Part shown: positions 9,401 to 19,115 of the stretch, in pieces
Position numbering within the stretch: the first letter of the stretch is position 1
How the letters are laid out: the number at the start of each line of letters is the position of its first letter
DNA from: Brachionus manjavacas
Lineage: Eukaryota; Rotifera; Eurotatoria; Ploima; Brachionidae
Reading direction: 5' to 3'
Assembly (NCBI GenBank): GCA_019054805.1
Contig: JAHQIY010000032.1
Span: 248,001-312,000, forward strand
Length of the DNA stretch: 64,000 bases
The notes under the pieces: generated by a model
What the model saw: the letters and a program-made list of their open reading frames with translations, nothing else
Told to the model about the DNA's origin: nothing
The model's database searches: none
Program-made: the position numbers and the translations under genes

Positions 9401-11486
9401 ATTTCTAGTAATAAAAATAAACGTTTTAAAGATCAATGCGACATAAGGAGTATAAGTGTAAGCGTATAAATAAGTGTTTTAATAGTGTAAAAATAAAAAA
9501 TAGGTAATGTAAAAACTACATTATTGAAATTAATACTTAGAAATTGATTATTTCAGAGAAAATTAGAATTAAAATTAGGATTAAAACATTAGGATTAAAA
9601 TTCAAAACTAAGTCCTACTTTTTGAGATTTTTATCAATCAAAGGTTTTGAAATTTTATATTAATTCCTAGTTTCTTCCTCATTAAAAGTAAAAATTGCTA
9701 ATTTAAAGACCATAAAAAGCCATAAAATGCTTAAAAAAAGTAAATTTCTGGACTACTCAATAACGATTTAGTCTTTATTAAAAAATTTAAATTATTAAAA
9801 AAAGAAAATCTAAAAAAAAGATTGAAAAATATTTTCTACTGCTTTTTACTTTAAATTAAAAAATAATTAAGTTTATAATAAATCAGTATATATATATTAT
9901 TATCTCTGACTGTAAATAAATAATTAATTCTCATTAAATTTAAAATCGAATATAGATTTTATTTACCTATTAATATGTTTAATAAAATTTAAGGTCTATA
10001 ATTTTTTCATACTAATTTAACTTCACATTTGTAAATTAATATCTATATTAAATAAATTAAAATATATAAGACGAATTTATTAAAATAAAAAAAATTTTGT
10101 AATTAAAAGAATAATAAAAGTTTTTTTATGCGAAGAGTGTAGAATTTTACAGGGTAATTTATTTTATTTTACTGATAATAGTTACTAAAATAATTTCTAG
10201 TCAAAATATAATAGAAAAGAGTAAATTATTAATTAATAAATAAATTAAATTTTTATATTTTAATCATTTAATTAAAAAATTATAATTTTGTTGTATTTAA
10301 TCTCGAAAAAATGTAAATTGATATTTTGATATTTGAAACTTGGTATTTTTAAAATTGATATCTATTAATATTGATGCTTACTGCTTCAAGTCTCCAGAAG
10401 GAGTAACTAAAGATATGGTTACGGTCTATACCATTTTCTCATCTATTTCTATTGGTTTTGTTCTAATTGTCATCTTCAGAATAATTGCCAAGGCCAAGAA
10501 TCTAAAATATGAGTAAGAATTTTTTTGTAAATTTATTTTAAAATGAAAATTTAAATTTTTAAATTTTAGAGATCTTGCTGTAAAAAAGCCAGCATATTAC
10601 ACACTGCTTTCGACCCTATTCTCGAGTATATCCTACATTTTGGCATCGATTTTCATGATCATAATTGTTTACGTTAAATATTCATCATACAATCATTCAT
10701 GTGCAGTTTTAGGTTTTTTTGAGCATTTTTCGCTTTTGGTCTATTTTTTTAGTCTAATGGTTATAATTTGTATGCATTATTTTTCTGTCACTTTTAAATT
10801 AAATGGATTTTACTCATTCAAATGGCTGTTAAGTGGATCAATAGGTAAATATTAAATAAAAAGAGCTATCAACAACAACAAAAAATCTAATGATATTTTA
10901 TTTGACAAGTTATTCCTTTTTTGATAAGTTTGGTATTGATGACCATTAGCATTGCTTCACCCTCCACAAATGTCTATGTTGTTAGAAACTCGATGTAATT
11001 TATTTTCCTTCTAAACTCAAAACATAAAATAATCATTCTTTAAGATGTTGGTTAAATACCGGATTCCTGATAGGATTTTTAATTGTGCCAATTTGCTTAA
11101 TTGTAGTAGTAAATATCATAATTATCGGAATAATAATTCGAGTGAAAATGGTCAACTATAACGATGACATTTTAAAAAAATCCACAAATGGCTTAAGCTC
11201 TACAAAATTAGATGTGCTAACTTTTTTGACTTGCCTTCTTTTTTCCGGTTTGACGTGGATATTTTTGCCAATCGGTTTGGCCAGCAATCAAACTTTTACA
11301 AGAGCTGCTATTTATTTTTTTTCAATTTTAAATTCTCTCCAAGGACTGTTTTTATTTATTCACTTTTTTGTCACGTATCAAGTAATACTCGGAAAATCAA
11401 GAGTGCATGTTTTTGGCAAAATGACTTCTTTTATTTTTGGTGACTCTGAAAATTCAAATGACGAGTCTTATTCAAAAAATGAGTAA
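3434..11486 (+). CDS. Adhesion G-protein-coupled receptor (family B2), mucin-like stalk
   Basis: Fourteen phase-compatible exons: 3434-3535, 3591-3713, 3779-4193, 4245-4381, 4444-4603, 5509-6290, 6352-6498, 6570-6703, 6754-7062, 8997-9123, 10391-10512, 10570-10844, 10910-10994, 11045-11486, giving about 1119 residues. Order: a signal peptide (MPTKCVCFFILFSVQIF); a helical region ending in a degenerate GPS-like motif (WCKCNVTRGFYSLAF, exon 5); a Ser/Thr-rich stalk of about 260 residues with 12-residue repeats (exon 6); a second helical region; a canonical GPS (CSYWD..., WCRCNHTTFFAII, exon 10); seven membrane helices. B2 signatures are visible: CWLNTGFL, GLTWIFLPIGLAS and FFSILNSLQGLFLFIHF. 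The short C-tail ends SYSKNE. The ligand is unknown; coupling to G proteins is family knowledge. Least certain is the exon 9/10 junction, where a GTATTT donor at 7063 and acceptor after 8996 are needed to keep phase across a 1.9-kb intron with a foldback element. Confidence 0.85.
4444..4603 (+). other. Exon 5 of the receptor: early GPS-like motif
   Basis: The exon starts in phase 0 after ...TGTAG and ends at A|GTAAG (phase 1). It encodes LFESRCVILNEYKLQSSICS followed by FNIIQNIQWCKCNVTRGFYS. The C...W.C.C pattern matches the GPS, which is normally C..W.....C.C.H(L/T)(S/T).FA, but the cleavage-site His-Leu-Thr/Ser is replaced by VTRGF. It is therefore probably an uncleaved GAIN/GPS-type fold upstream of the stalk. 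Confidence 0.6.
4809..4929 (+). pseudogene. Broken duplicate of the 5' end of stalk exon 6
   Basis: After an AAAAAAAG acceptor this reads (R)TSINSTQEPANTTIISTAIT, then a stop at about 4927-4929. The functional exon at 5509 starts (R)TSLNSTQEPANTTITTTTAI. Both have the same acceptor phase, and both can follow exon 5. The first copy lacks the repeat array and runs into unrelated sequence after about 4905. It is best read as a remnant of a tandem duplication that was later interrupted; use as an alternative, truncating exon cannot be excluded. Confidence 0.7.
4930..5420 (-). pseudogene. Unassigned minus-strand coding-like insert between exon copies
   Basis: The minus strand has an open frame at 4856-5164 (GIELREKGLIEQSY..., TPDRCQMTYHKLINNDLNTQ, KEPLASEVDKHCLSEILEML) and, upstream after a frameshift, protein-like text LLAFSEVSLCKRNTWNGEPV and LMSVLFKGTVVLKIGKKEYE. 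The pattern GK.EY.W...C is loosely like a FLYWCH/MULE zinc finger, but I cannot assign it with confidence. It lies exactly between the broken and intact copies of the stalk exon, so it is probably a mobile-element remnant. Confidence 0.35.
5577..5940 (+). repeat. 36-bp in-frame tandem repeat coding the mucin-like stalk
   Basis: About ten units of 36 bp, each coding a 12-residue unit such as TTTEFSSSSLAT or TATEFSFSSFAT. In the middle the units alternate SSSSF and SFSSF, giving a 72-bp higher-order period. The repeat is entirely in frame. The Ser/Thr density predicts heavy O-glycosylation of the extracellular stalk (inference). After about 5940 the exon stays Ser/Thr-rich but is no longer periodic. 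Confidence 0.95.
7560..7910. repeat. TTACGTAA-rich repeat region (intron 9 of the receptor)
   Basis: Contains many copies of the palindromic core TTACGTAA and close variants (GTAATTTTACGTAAAAAGA, TCTTACGTAAAATTACATAA, AATTACGAAAAATAACGTAA). Similar clusters occur at 14613-14713, 16474-16545 and 37990-38380, so this is a dispersed family. No coding capacity was seen. Confidence 0.6.
7940..8005 (-). repeat. Retroelement 3'-end hairpin with ATA-repeat tail
   Basis: Read on the minus strand: CATCGCCAGAATTGGCG, a 5-bp-stem hairpin, followed by a short spacer and an (ATA)n tail. The same hairpin, with an (AATA)n tail, is at 33262-33302 downstream of decayed retroelement coding sequence. This looks like the 3' terminus of the same family. 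Confidence 0.6.
8288..8690. mobile_element. Foldback element 1: two 122-bp inverted arms
   Basis: 8288-8409 (starting TACCGTAAACTCGTGTTCAC) and 8569-8690 (ending GTGAACACGAGTTTACGGTA) are inverted copies that appear perfect by eye over about 122 bp. They are separated by about 160 bp of AT-rich spacer. It has no transposase gene, so it would be a non-autonomous foldback/MITE-type element. It sits in the long intron before the canonical GPS exon of the receptor. Arm identity implies recent insertion or gene-conversion-like homogenisation. Confidence 0.9.
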
Positions 11487-12039
11487 TTATTTCAGCTTTC
11501 ACTAAAATGTTAACTATGTACTTTGATTTTTTATAACAAATTTTCTAAAAAATAAATTAAAAAAATATTTTTTAAAATTTATCCCTATTGTATGTTTGCT
11601 AGTAGACTTTTCAATACCGCTTCATAGCTGGGTACAAATTTTAACATGTAATTACTTTCAAAACACATTATAATATTCATAATTATGTAAAATCTTATAT
11701 ATAATAATAAAATATAAATATCTCTGTTTTTAAATATATATATACAAATATATGCACAGCTACCACTTTTAAACTCAAATGAAAATTTTCGATTGAATTA
11801 TTTTACATAATAAATATGCTCTCTTACTCTCTATAAACCAAACATAGCTAAACATGCATGCTTATATGTAATTAGAAGGACAAATTTGCTTCATTATGAA
11901 GGAAAATTTAAATTTTTAAAGAAAGAATTTTCTAAAATGGATGATGTGGATGCTAGTCAAATAGATCACTAGATTTTTGCTAACAAATATCTTTAAAATA
12001 AATCTAGAATTAAATTTTAGATTATTACCTTGAAAAAAA
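11487..12039. other. Intergenic spacer between receptor and VAP
   Basis: Gene-free AT-rich sequence with short TA repeats near 11700-11760. The two flanking genes are on the same strand, so this should hold the receptor 3' UTR and the VAP promoter/5' UTR. No defined element was recognised. Confidence 0.4.
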
Positions 12040-13386
12040 ATGTCCGAGATTGAAAAGGAAACAAGTGGCGGAGCAGTTTTAGTGGATCCGTTGGGCGGTC
12101 TTTTACTCGAGCCTTCAAATGAGCTCAAATTCCGAGGACCTTTTGACGACTATGTGACAGTTTCTTTAGTGATCAAAAATCCGACAGAAAAGCGAATAGC
12201 TTTTAAGATTAAGACAACAGCGCCTAAACGCTATTGTGTAAAACCTAACAGTGGCGTTTTGGATTCTCAACAATCCATGAAAGTAAATGGTATTAATAAA
12301 TTAATTTTTTTTATTTGAATTTTTCACATGTCTTCAAAACTTCCCTAGAGAATCGGCTTTCAAAAAACCGCTTACATTTTCTTAAAATAATGTCATCATT
12401 TAAATGTCAATTGAATATTTTTTCTGAAGAGAATTTAATTTTACCAATTGTGTGTTTAGATCGAATTTAGAATTATTTTTCAAAAATTAATTTTTAAAAG
12501 ACTGATTCAAATTAATCGATTTGAATTGGGGCAAAATTCAAAATTTCTCTTTGCCGCCTTAAAGATAATTTTTGATTTTTAAAAAATTTGAAAATATTTT
12601 TGACCAAAACAAAGTTTAATTTACCATTAATTAATAATGACAATAAAATAAAAATTTATCTTTTATTTTTTTTTTAAATAAGTTCTGCTTCAACCATTTA
12701 ATTACGATCCAAACGAAAAGAACAAACACAAATTTATGGTACAATATATGTATTTGAATGAAAATGAACTGCAACTAAGTGTGAACGACATTCTCAATAC
12801 GTGGAAAGATGTCCCACCCACTCGTTTATTAGATATTAAACTTAAATGTGTGTTCGAGCAGTTAGACTCTGACCAAGCCAGGCAAGATCAATCAAAAAGT
12901 GAAAAAGTTTCACACTCTTCAGCTACTCAGTCAGCACAGCTGGCCAAACAAGAATCCCGCAATCAATCGAGTCGAACATCCAACATCGAAGAAAATGTCA
13001 CGTCACATTTTGAATCGGCGCCCAGTTCCATGAATCCAAAAAGCTCTCAAGTTAACACAAACAACAACTCGGCGCGTCTTGACAAAAACGATAACTTGGC
13101 TAATGAGTTGATTCAAGTTAGACATGAAAATGATTTATTAAAAAAAGAAATTAATAAGCTAAAAGTAATATTTTTTATCAAATTTACTAAAATTTTAAAA
13201 TTTTAAATTTTTAAATTCAACAAGGAGGAGGAAGCTCGCTTGCGAAAATTGGCTCTTCAATCACCAGCGGTTAATAGACAAGTTAACAATTCTAATGAAG
13301 TTCTTATAGATCTATTACGTAATCGGTCATCTGTTGTGATAATTGTTCTTTTAGCCATCATATTTTATCTAATGCTTTTCAGATAA
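12040..13386 (+). CDS. VAP: VAMP-associated protein (VAP), ER membrane-contact tether
   Basis: Three phase-compatible exons: 12040-12289, 12683-13164, 13225-13386 (about 297 residues, normal for VAPA/VAPB). VAP proteins sit in the ER membrane and bind FFAT-motif proteins to build membrane contacts and move lipids. Residues 20-130 form an MSP domain with its most conserved stretch, FKIKTTAPKRYCVKPNSG (about 55-72), and QPFNYDPNEKNKHKFMVQ after the first splice. A Ser/Gln-rich linker follows, then a coiled coil (about 225-250, ELIQVRHENDLLKKEINKLK) and a C-terminal tail anchor, SSVVIIVLLAIIFYLMLF, ending FR. The first donor was placed at G|GTATT (12290) because only this restores the conserved VNVLLQPF run. 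Start chosen at the first ATG; the MSP fold follows directly. Confidence 0.95.
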
Positions 13387-14612
13387 TATATTGCTGATTT
13401 CAGTGAACTATACGAATTTAATTTTATCAAATAAATTTTTTTTAATTAAAAAAAAAACACAAATTAATACTCTCGACCATAGGATTTTTTTGATCTGTAC
13501 TAGATTTTTGCTTTTGTGAACAAATGCATTCGACACCTGATATCAATTAAGAAAAATGCGTCTTTAGCCATTTTTACTAGACATTTTTTTCCTATTTAAT
13601 GTTCAACTTTCTATTCGACAACAAAAAAACAATATGTAAAATTTATATTTGTTTTAATTAATAAAAATGTAAAAAAAATTAATTTGAATTTTCAACTCGA
13701 AAATTATTTTAAATTGCAGTATTCTATTTTATTTCCTTCTGGGTTCTAATTTTCAAATGATAATTAAATACATAATAAAAAACGAGTCTATCTCTAAATT
13801 CTGAAAAAGTGTTTTAAGCGATAAAATATTTTTGGACACAAAAACATACAATTTTTTTAAAACAACAATAAATTTTAAAAACATTGTTTTTTTTTAAAGG
13901 AATTGTGAATTCTGTAATACAGTGTTTAATTTAGAAGCTTAGTTTAAAGAAAAAATTTAAAGAAAAATTTGCCAAAAGATTGATTATTTTTAAACAAATT
14001 GAAATTTCATTTAAAATTGAAAATAAAATTTTTACAATTATGACCAGATAATTCAAAATTATTTAAATAGTGATGACAGAATTTTATAAAATAAATTTAC
14101 AAATTTCAAAAAAAATTCTAATCAGAATAGATCATAAAGACATTGTTATTTTTTTTGGTCTTTAACATTTCCCTGTTTATTTAAATTAATTTTTATTCTT
14201 TGAATTTAGTGAAACCATCATCTATTTTCAAAAAAGCTCAATTATGTCAATTTAAATAAATGGAAAATAATTTTATGTTTGTAATTTTTGGAAGGTTTGT
14301 ATGAAAATTTACACTGCTACATTTAAAGGAATATTTTTTTGATTCAAATTTTGATTCTAAATAAATATGCTTAGGTGTCAGATCTGCATGATTTTCAATT
14401 GCTTTGGTTTAATTTGTTCAATTTTTGGATGAACATTTATAATAATTATCATCAAATTTTTCATCTTTTTCTTTTTTTCATTTTCGCTGATTTGAATTCT
14501 TTATTTTAATTAATTTTGTGCCATATTTTTAATTCAAATGTTGGAAATCAAAACTGGCAAGTCCTTAAATTAAAGTTTTATGTATGAAATTAAAAATATA
14601 AAAAAAACCTAC
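13387..14612. other. Gene-free AT-rich spacer
   Basis: About 1.2 kb downstream of VAP with only short poly-A/poly-T runs. No exon-like open frame or recognisable repeat was seen. Confidence 0.4.
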
Positions 14613-14713
14613 AGTACTGCTATGATAAACTGTTTATACGAAATTTTATGTAATTTTACGTAAATTTACGAAAAATTACGTAAAATTACGAAAAAGTTAA
14701 TCATAGCAGTAAT
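14613..14713. mobile_element. Small TTACGTAA element with inverted ends
   Basis: Ends are inverted: GTACTGCTATGATAAACT at the left and AGTTAATCATAGCAGTA at the right. The interior is almost entirely TTTACGTAAATTTACG and AATTACGTAAAATTACG-type repeats. The whole unit is about 100 bp and can fold on itself, like a very small MITE. Confidence 0.6.
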
Positions 14714-15051
14714 GTATAAAATCATGCAAACGGCTTGGTCATATAAAAAAATAATTTTATAGATTTTTGATAAAAAAATTTAAAAAAATTTGATTTAAGT
14801 TAACAAATTAGTAGAGTAAAATAACAGAATAAATTCTAATATTATTCTTCTAATTCCTTGTGTTCAACTTGGCTCTTTGGAAATAATTTAACATTAAATG
14901 AAATAACTTTGATATTTGTTACTTTTTATTAAAATAAATGGTCAAAGAACTTTAAAATTATTTTTAGTAAAATTAAAAAATCAAGCAATTTTGAATGTAA
15001 CTTAAGAAAAAATTTATACATCACCGGTTGTTTAATAATTAATTATTTCTC

Positions 15052-18000
15052 TTAGTGAAAATATATTTGAAAAATTAAATATAGTAATAAGAAAAAATCT
15101 TTCGATGTTAATCTAAAACTTAAATTACTTAAATTCAACTTTATAATTTGTTCTGAATCGACCAAAAAGTGTCTTCTTTTATCTTTTGAGTCCAAATTCG
15201 ATGCAGTTGAAATTCGATTATTTCTATTTGGATCTGACATGTTTTTTTGATCCTGAGATTTACTTTCTGCCTGATAATAATTTCTTGTTACGTTTGTTAA
15301 TGGAAATTTTTTTTTCAATTCAAAATCTGTTTTTTTAATAACCATACTTGAACATGCTTTTCCCAAATTATTAGCTGCACAGCATTTATACTCGCCATAA
15401 TCATGCTTTTTGACATTCTTTAAAAAAAGAATATTAGCGTTTTTTTTAGACCACAGTCAATTTGTTTTTATGTTACCATCACTGTCAGAATGGATAAAAT
15501 CTTGAAATATTCATTTTCTTTTGATATTTTAAACTTATTAAATTTGACATTGGACATTAATAATTGAGTATCATTAGTAAACAATCCATTTTTTATTTTA
15601 TTATCATTTAAATTTAGATCAAAAGATATTCCATCTTTATACCATTCCAGACTCTCGATTGGGTTGGCTTCAATTAAACACTCTAAAGAGAATATTTTGT
15701 AAAAAAATTCATATTTTCTATGTATCTCCAAATAAACAACAGGCAAGACTATAATAAAGGTTTTAAATTACAAAAAAAAATTATTTATAAAAAATTACAC
15801 TGAACTATCAGGCTGAAAATTCTGCTAGAAGCCGGCGGAATTATATTTTTTGCGATGCACTCATACATGTTGGCATCATTTCTATTTATTGACCCTATGA
15901 CCAAATTGTTTCCAGTAAAATTAAGCTCTTTTTTTTTTGTTCGAAAACTCTCATATTTCTTCCAATTGAACCATTTTATTATAGGCAATGGTTTGGCATT
16001 TGCATAACACTTAAGACTAACTTGAGATCCTTCTTCAAGATTAAGATTTCCGGCAGAAGTTGATAGCAAATCGTCAAAACTAGGCGGTACTAAAACAAAA
16101 TTATTTATTTTTATTAAATTAGAATGGCTTAAATTAATTATTCTAAAAGTTATTTGATTTTTATTTATAAAGTTTTTTTTTTGTTAAATTCAAATCTTAA
16201 AATGTGTTAACAATTTTGCGTAAATAAATTGTTTCAATTATTTGACTCTCGGTTCATTTTTGAGGTCTGGATAAGAGCAAGAATCGTAACAATCCCAATT
16301 TCTTCGCGAAGCTTAACTCTATGTTTTAGGAGTTGGAGAAGATTTGGTTTTATTTAAATTTTTTTTTAAAACTTATAACTTTAAACATCGGTTCAAAATG
16401 ACCCATCATAATTTTTGCTTAATAAATTGATAATAAATGCAATGCTGCTACAATACATGGTTCTGAGGTAAATTTATGTAAAATTCTTTTGTAATTTTAC
16501 GTAAATTTTTGAGATTTTTCGAAAAATTACGAAAATTAACGTAAAAAAAAAAGGGCCACAAAAACAAAATTTTAACCTTTTTTCATAGAATTTTCAAAAC
16601 AAATTTGAAAAAAAATTATTTTAACTCTTCAAATCATCAAAAATAAATATACTAAAAACTTGTTACATCATATCATATGATATCATTTGAAATCAGATGA
16701 TATAATTTGATATCAAATGATATCAGCTAATATCAGAAAAAAAAAATATTGCCAAATTTTACATAAAAAAATTCAAATTCTAATTCACCTGATATTATCC
16801 GACATCAAATGATAATAGCTGATATCAGCTGATATAAGTATAGTTTAAAAAAATGATATAAAATGATATCAGATGATATGGTGTGACAAGTTAATTTCCG
16901 GCACTGTAAAATTACGTAAAAAATTATTTTTTGAGGTAAAAAAAAGTAATAAACCTTAAATTTTTTTTTATTTAATTAATATCATTTTCAATTTTAACAT
17001 TTTGTTATTTTTGTTTGATTACTATTTCGATACAAATTTCGTAAATTTTCGAAAAATATATAGCATTCTTATAAAATATTGAAAAGCAAACAATTCTATC
17101 TATACGATTTTCATCATTTTCGGTACAGTTTATACAAATTACAGTATTAATTTCTTTCCCGAATCAACTTCCACTAACAAGTGAACAACTTACAATTTTC
17201 ACAAGTAAGACGACTAGTTTTATTTTCATTTAAGGCTCTTATTTCACATTTTCTTCCAATTTAAGGTTCCTTATTTGAATTTTGTTTATTTGGTGGAGTT
17301 TATTTAGATTTTAATAATTAACTGATACAAAATAAACAAAAATTTTACCATTTGTACTCAATCAGAGCTGAGCACAAGTATATATTAAAAAATGGTTTAT
17401 TAAGTAGCATCAAAAGAACCTTTAAATTTTCGTATAGTAATATGACATGGCTCTCGTCATTTTTTTAAATTTTAAAACTGCCAAACTCTTATCAAAAACA
17501 TTAGCAATATACATCAAAAAAACTTTAGATTTACTTCATAAGTCAATAGCTTTATATTTTCTCATCATTTATCAAATTCTTAATCAAATTAATCCACAAA
17601 ATTGGATCAGATTTAATGTGAATCAGTCGATACAGAAAGTAACCTCAAATATATGTTAATTGGGCATCTGGCCAGTCTCGATTCAACTGGCCAGAAAACT
17701 AGGCACTCAAAAAATTTGATTCATTCAAATGATATTAAATGTTATTCAAGTTTTTCTAAAATTTACTAAAATACATTTTATATATTTGAATTTAGTGTTT
17801 GTTTATGTGTTAGAGTAAAAAAAACTATTTTTGAAAATTCAAAAAAAAACATGCTTACCTAAAATTTGAAGACTTATGGTTTTCAAAAAATTTCCATTTG
17901 TTTTGCAAATATATTCGCCCTCATCATCAGTGGACACGTTTTCAATTATCAAATTCCATTCATGCAAATATCTATGCTCAATACTGAGACGATTGTCGGT

Positions 18001-18294
18001 ATTTATTTTGGAATTTCCCAAAGTCAAAATGTCGCCATTTTTTGCCCAAATCACTTGGTGAGAGCCTAGATTGCTAATAAAGCAAGGCAAAATGGCTTGT
18101 TGTCCCACTTTGACAACGACATTTTCAAATTTTTTATTCATTGCTTTTGTTATAAAAGAACCAGCTTGCTTAATTGAATTGTCTTTTTCATTAATGTCTA
18201 CATACTCTACGAGATCATCATATTTGTATGGAAATACTAATTTTTCTAATAAAAAAATTAGAAAAAAAACTCGCATCACTCGACTATAATACAT
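15052..18294 (-). CDS. Three-immunoglobulin-domain cell-surface protein, probably GPI-anchored (lachesin/IgLON-like)
   Basis: Four phase-compatible exons read right to left: 18294-17859, 16089-15799, 15748-15477, 15417-15052 (about 454 residues). An N-terminal signal peptide (MRVFFLIFLLEKLVFPY) is followed by three Ig domains with the usual Cys, Trp and Tyr-x-Cys: LPCF, VIWAKNG, GEYICKTNG; LKCYANAKPLPIIKW, ANMYECIAKN; LECLIEANPIESLEWYKDG, DYGEYKCCAANNLG. The C-terminus is basic and then ends in a short hydrophobic stretch (KDFFLLLYLIFQIYFH) with no cytoplasmic tail, as in GPI-anchored proteins. Family members mediate homophilic or heterophilic adhesion, often in the nervous system; that role is inferred. 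The first intron (about 1.8 kb) holds the GATATC hairpin element and other repeats. Confidence 0.85.
16243..16345. repeat. Dispersed repeat, copy 1
   Basis: Shares an ordered set of short matches with 24172-24270: CATTTTTGAGGT, GGATAAGA, GAAT-C, AACA-TT, TTCGCG and AGGCTTAAC/AAGCTTAAC. It is non-coding and lies in intron 1 of the Ig-domain gene. The two copies are diverged, so this is an old family of unknown type. Confidence 0.45.
16657..16892. mobile_element. GATATC-rich hairpin element
   Basis: The ends are inverted over about 38 bp: the left reads AACTTGTTACATCATATCAT and the right, on the other strand, AACTTGTCACACCATATCAT. The interior is filled with TGATATCA/GATATC units (ATGATATCA, TTGATATCAAATGATATCAG, AGCTGATATCAGCTGATAT). 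It can fold at many registers. It has no coding capacity and lies in intron 1 of the Ig-domain gene. Confidence 0.75.
17667..17695. repeat. Short perfect inverted repeat
   Basis: TCTGGCCAGT and ACTGGCCAGA are perfect inverted copies separated by about 9 bases. This is GC-rich against a very AT-rich background and lies in intron 1 of the Ig-domain gene. Function unknown. Confidence 0.6.
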
Positions 18295-18947
18295 TTTGAT
18301 TTCTAATTTCTAGAAAAAAATTTTGATAAAGTAAATTTAAAATTTAAATTTTAACCAAGAGAGCATGCAATTAATTTTTAATGCCATTTTTAAATCTTAT
18401 TTTTACGACTAGACTCAGCTCAGAGTCACAAGTCTTTTTGTTTATCTGAAATTAATTTATGAACTATATTCCAATATTTTCTCTATAGCTGTTTGTTAAA
18501 TCTAAATTGTTGCTCTCAATTAAAATAAAAAATTTATTTTTTTTACAAAGGTCGAATTTCCCGAAGGATGATCTCCTGAAAATTCGCATTAAAATTTTGA
18601 CCAAAAACGAACACTTAGACACTTGACGATTTCATATTTGAGTTATAGAATTTTTTGAAAAGTCAAATCTATCAATTAGAAAAATAAAACTTTATGAATA
18701 CAATTTTCTTAATTATTAATAAGCTCTATTATAACAAAAAGTGAAGAAATCAAACTCTTTATGAATTGACATCGCAAAGAATTTTTCTAGAATTTCTTAT
18801 CATCAACAATTAATTGGAAATCATTTCTAGATTTTATATGGCTTGGAAGTCCGTTAAATAAAAAAAATACCTAAAATATTTTTCTTATTTCTTTTGTTTT
18901 TATTTATTCATTTCACTGCTTTCTTTTGAGTAAAAAAACAAACTTAC

Positions 18948-19115
18948 TTGAATTTTAATTAATTCATAGGTTGAAAGTTGATCTCGTTCTAATTTAACAG
19001 ATTCTCTGTATGATTTAAATTTGATAGTGATCTCTAAAACAAAAGTGATTCTATCAACAAATTTAAGTTTCTCAGTCTGTTGCCCAATTATCGCCAGCAG
19101 CTTTGATTTTTCTGT
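18948..19115 (-). CDS. Orphan exon of an unidentified gene
   Basis: A 56-codon window with no stop is bounded by a good acceptor (TATGTTAG|ACAG on the minus strand) and a consensus donor (CAA|GTAAGT), both in phase 0. It encodes a charged helical segment: TEKSKLLAIIGQQTEKLKFV, DRITFVLEITIKFKSYRESV, KLERDQLSTYELIKIQ. I do not recognise the family. No start codon or other definite exon was found nearby; a weak candidate next exon (acceptor TTTTCAG at about 18591) was not convincing. It may belong to a gene with long introns or be a displaced exon. Confidence 0.4.

Noticed and set aside
17447-17659. 70-codon plus-strand open frame in the Ig-gene intron
   Set aside because: Generic Leu/Ile/Lys composition, no domain, no splice support.
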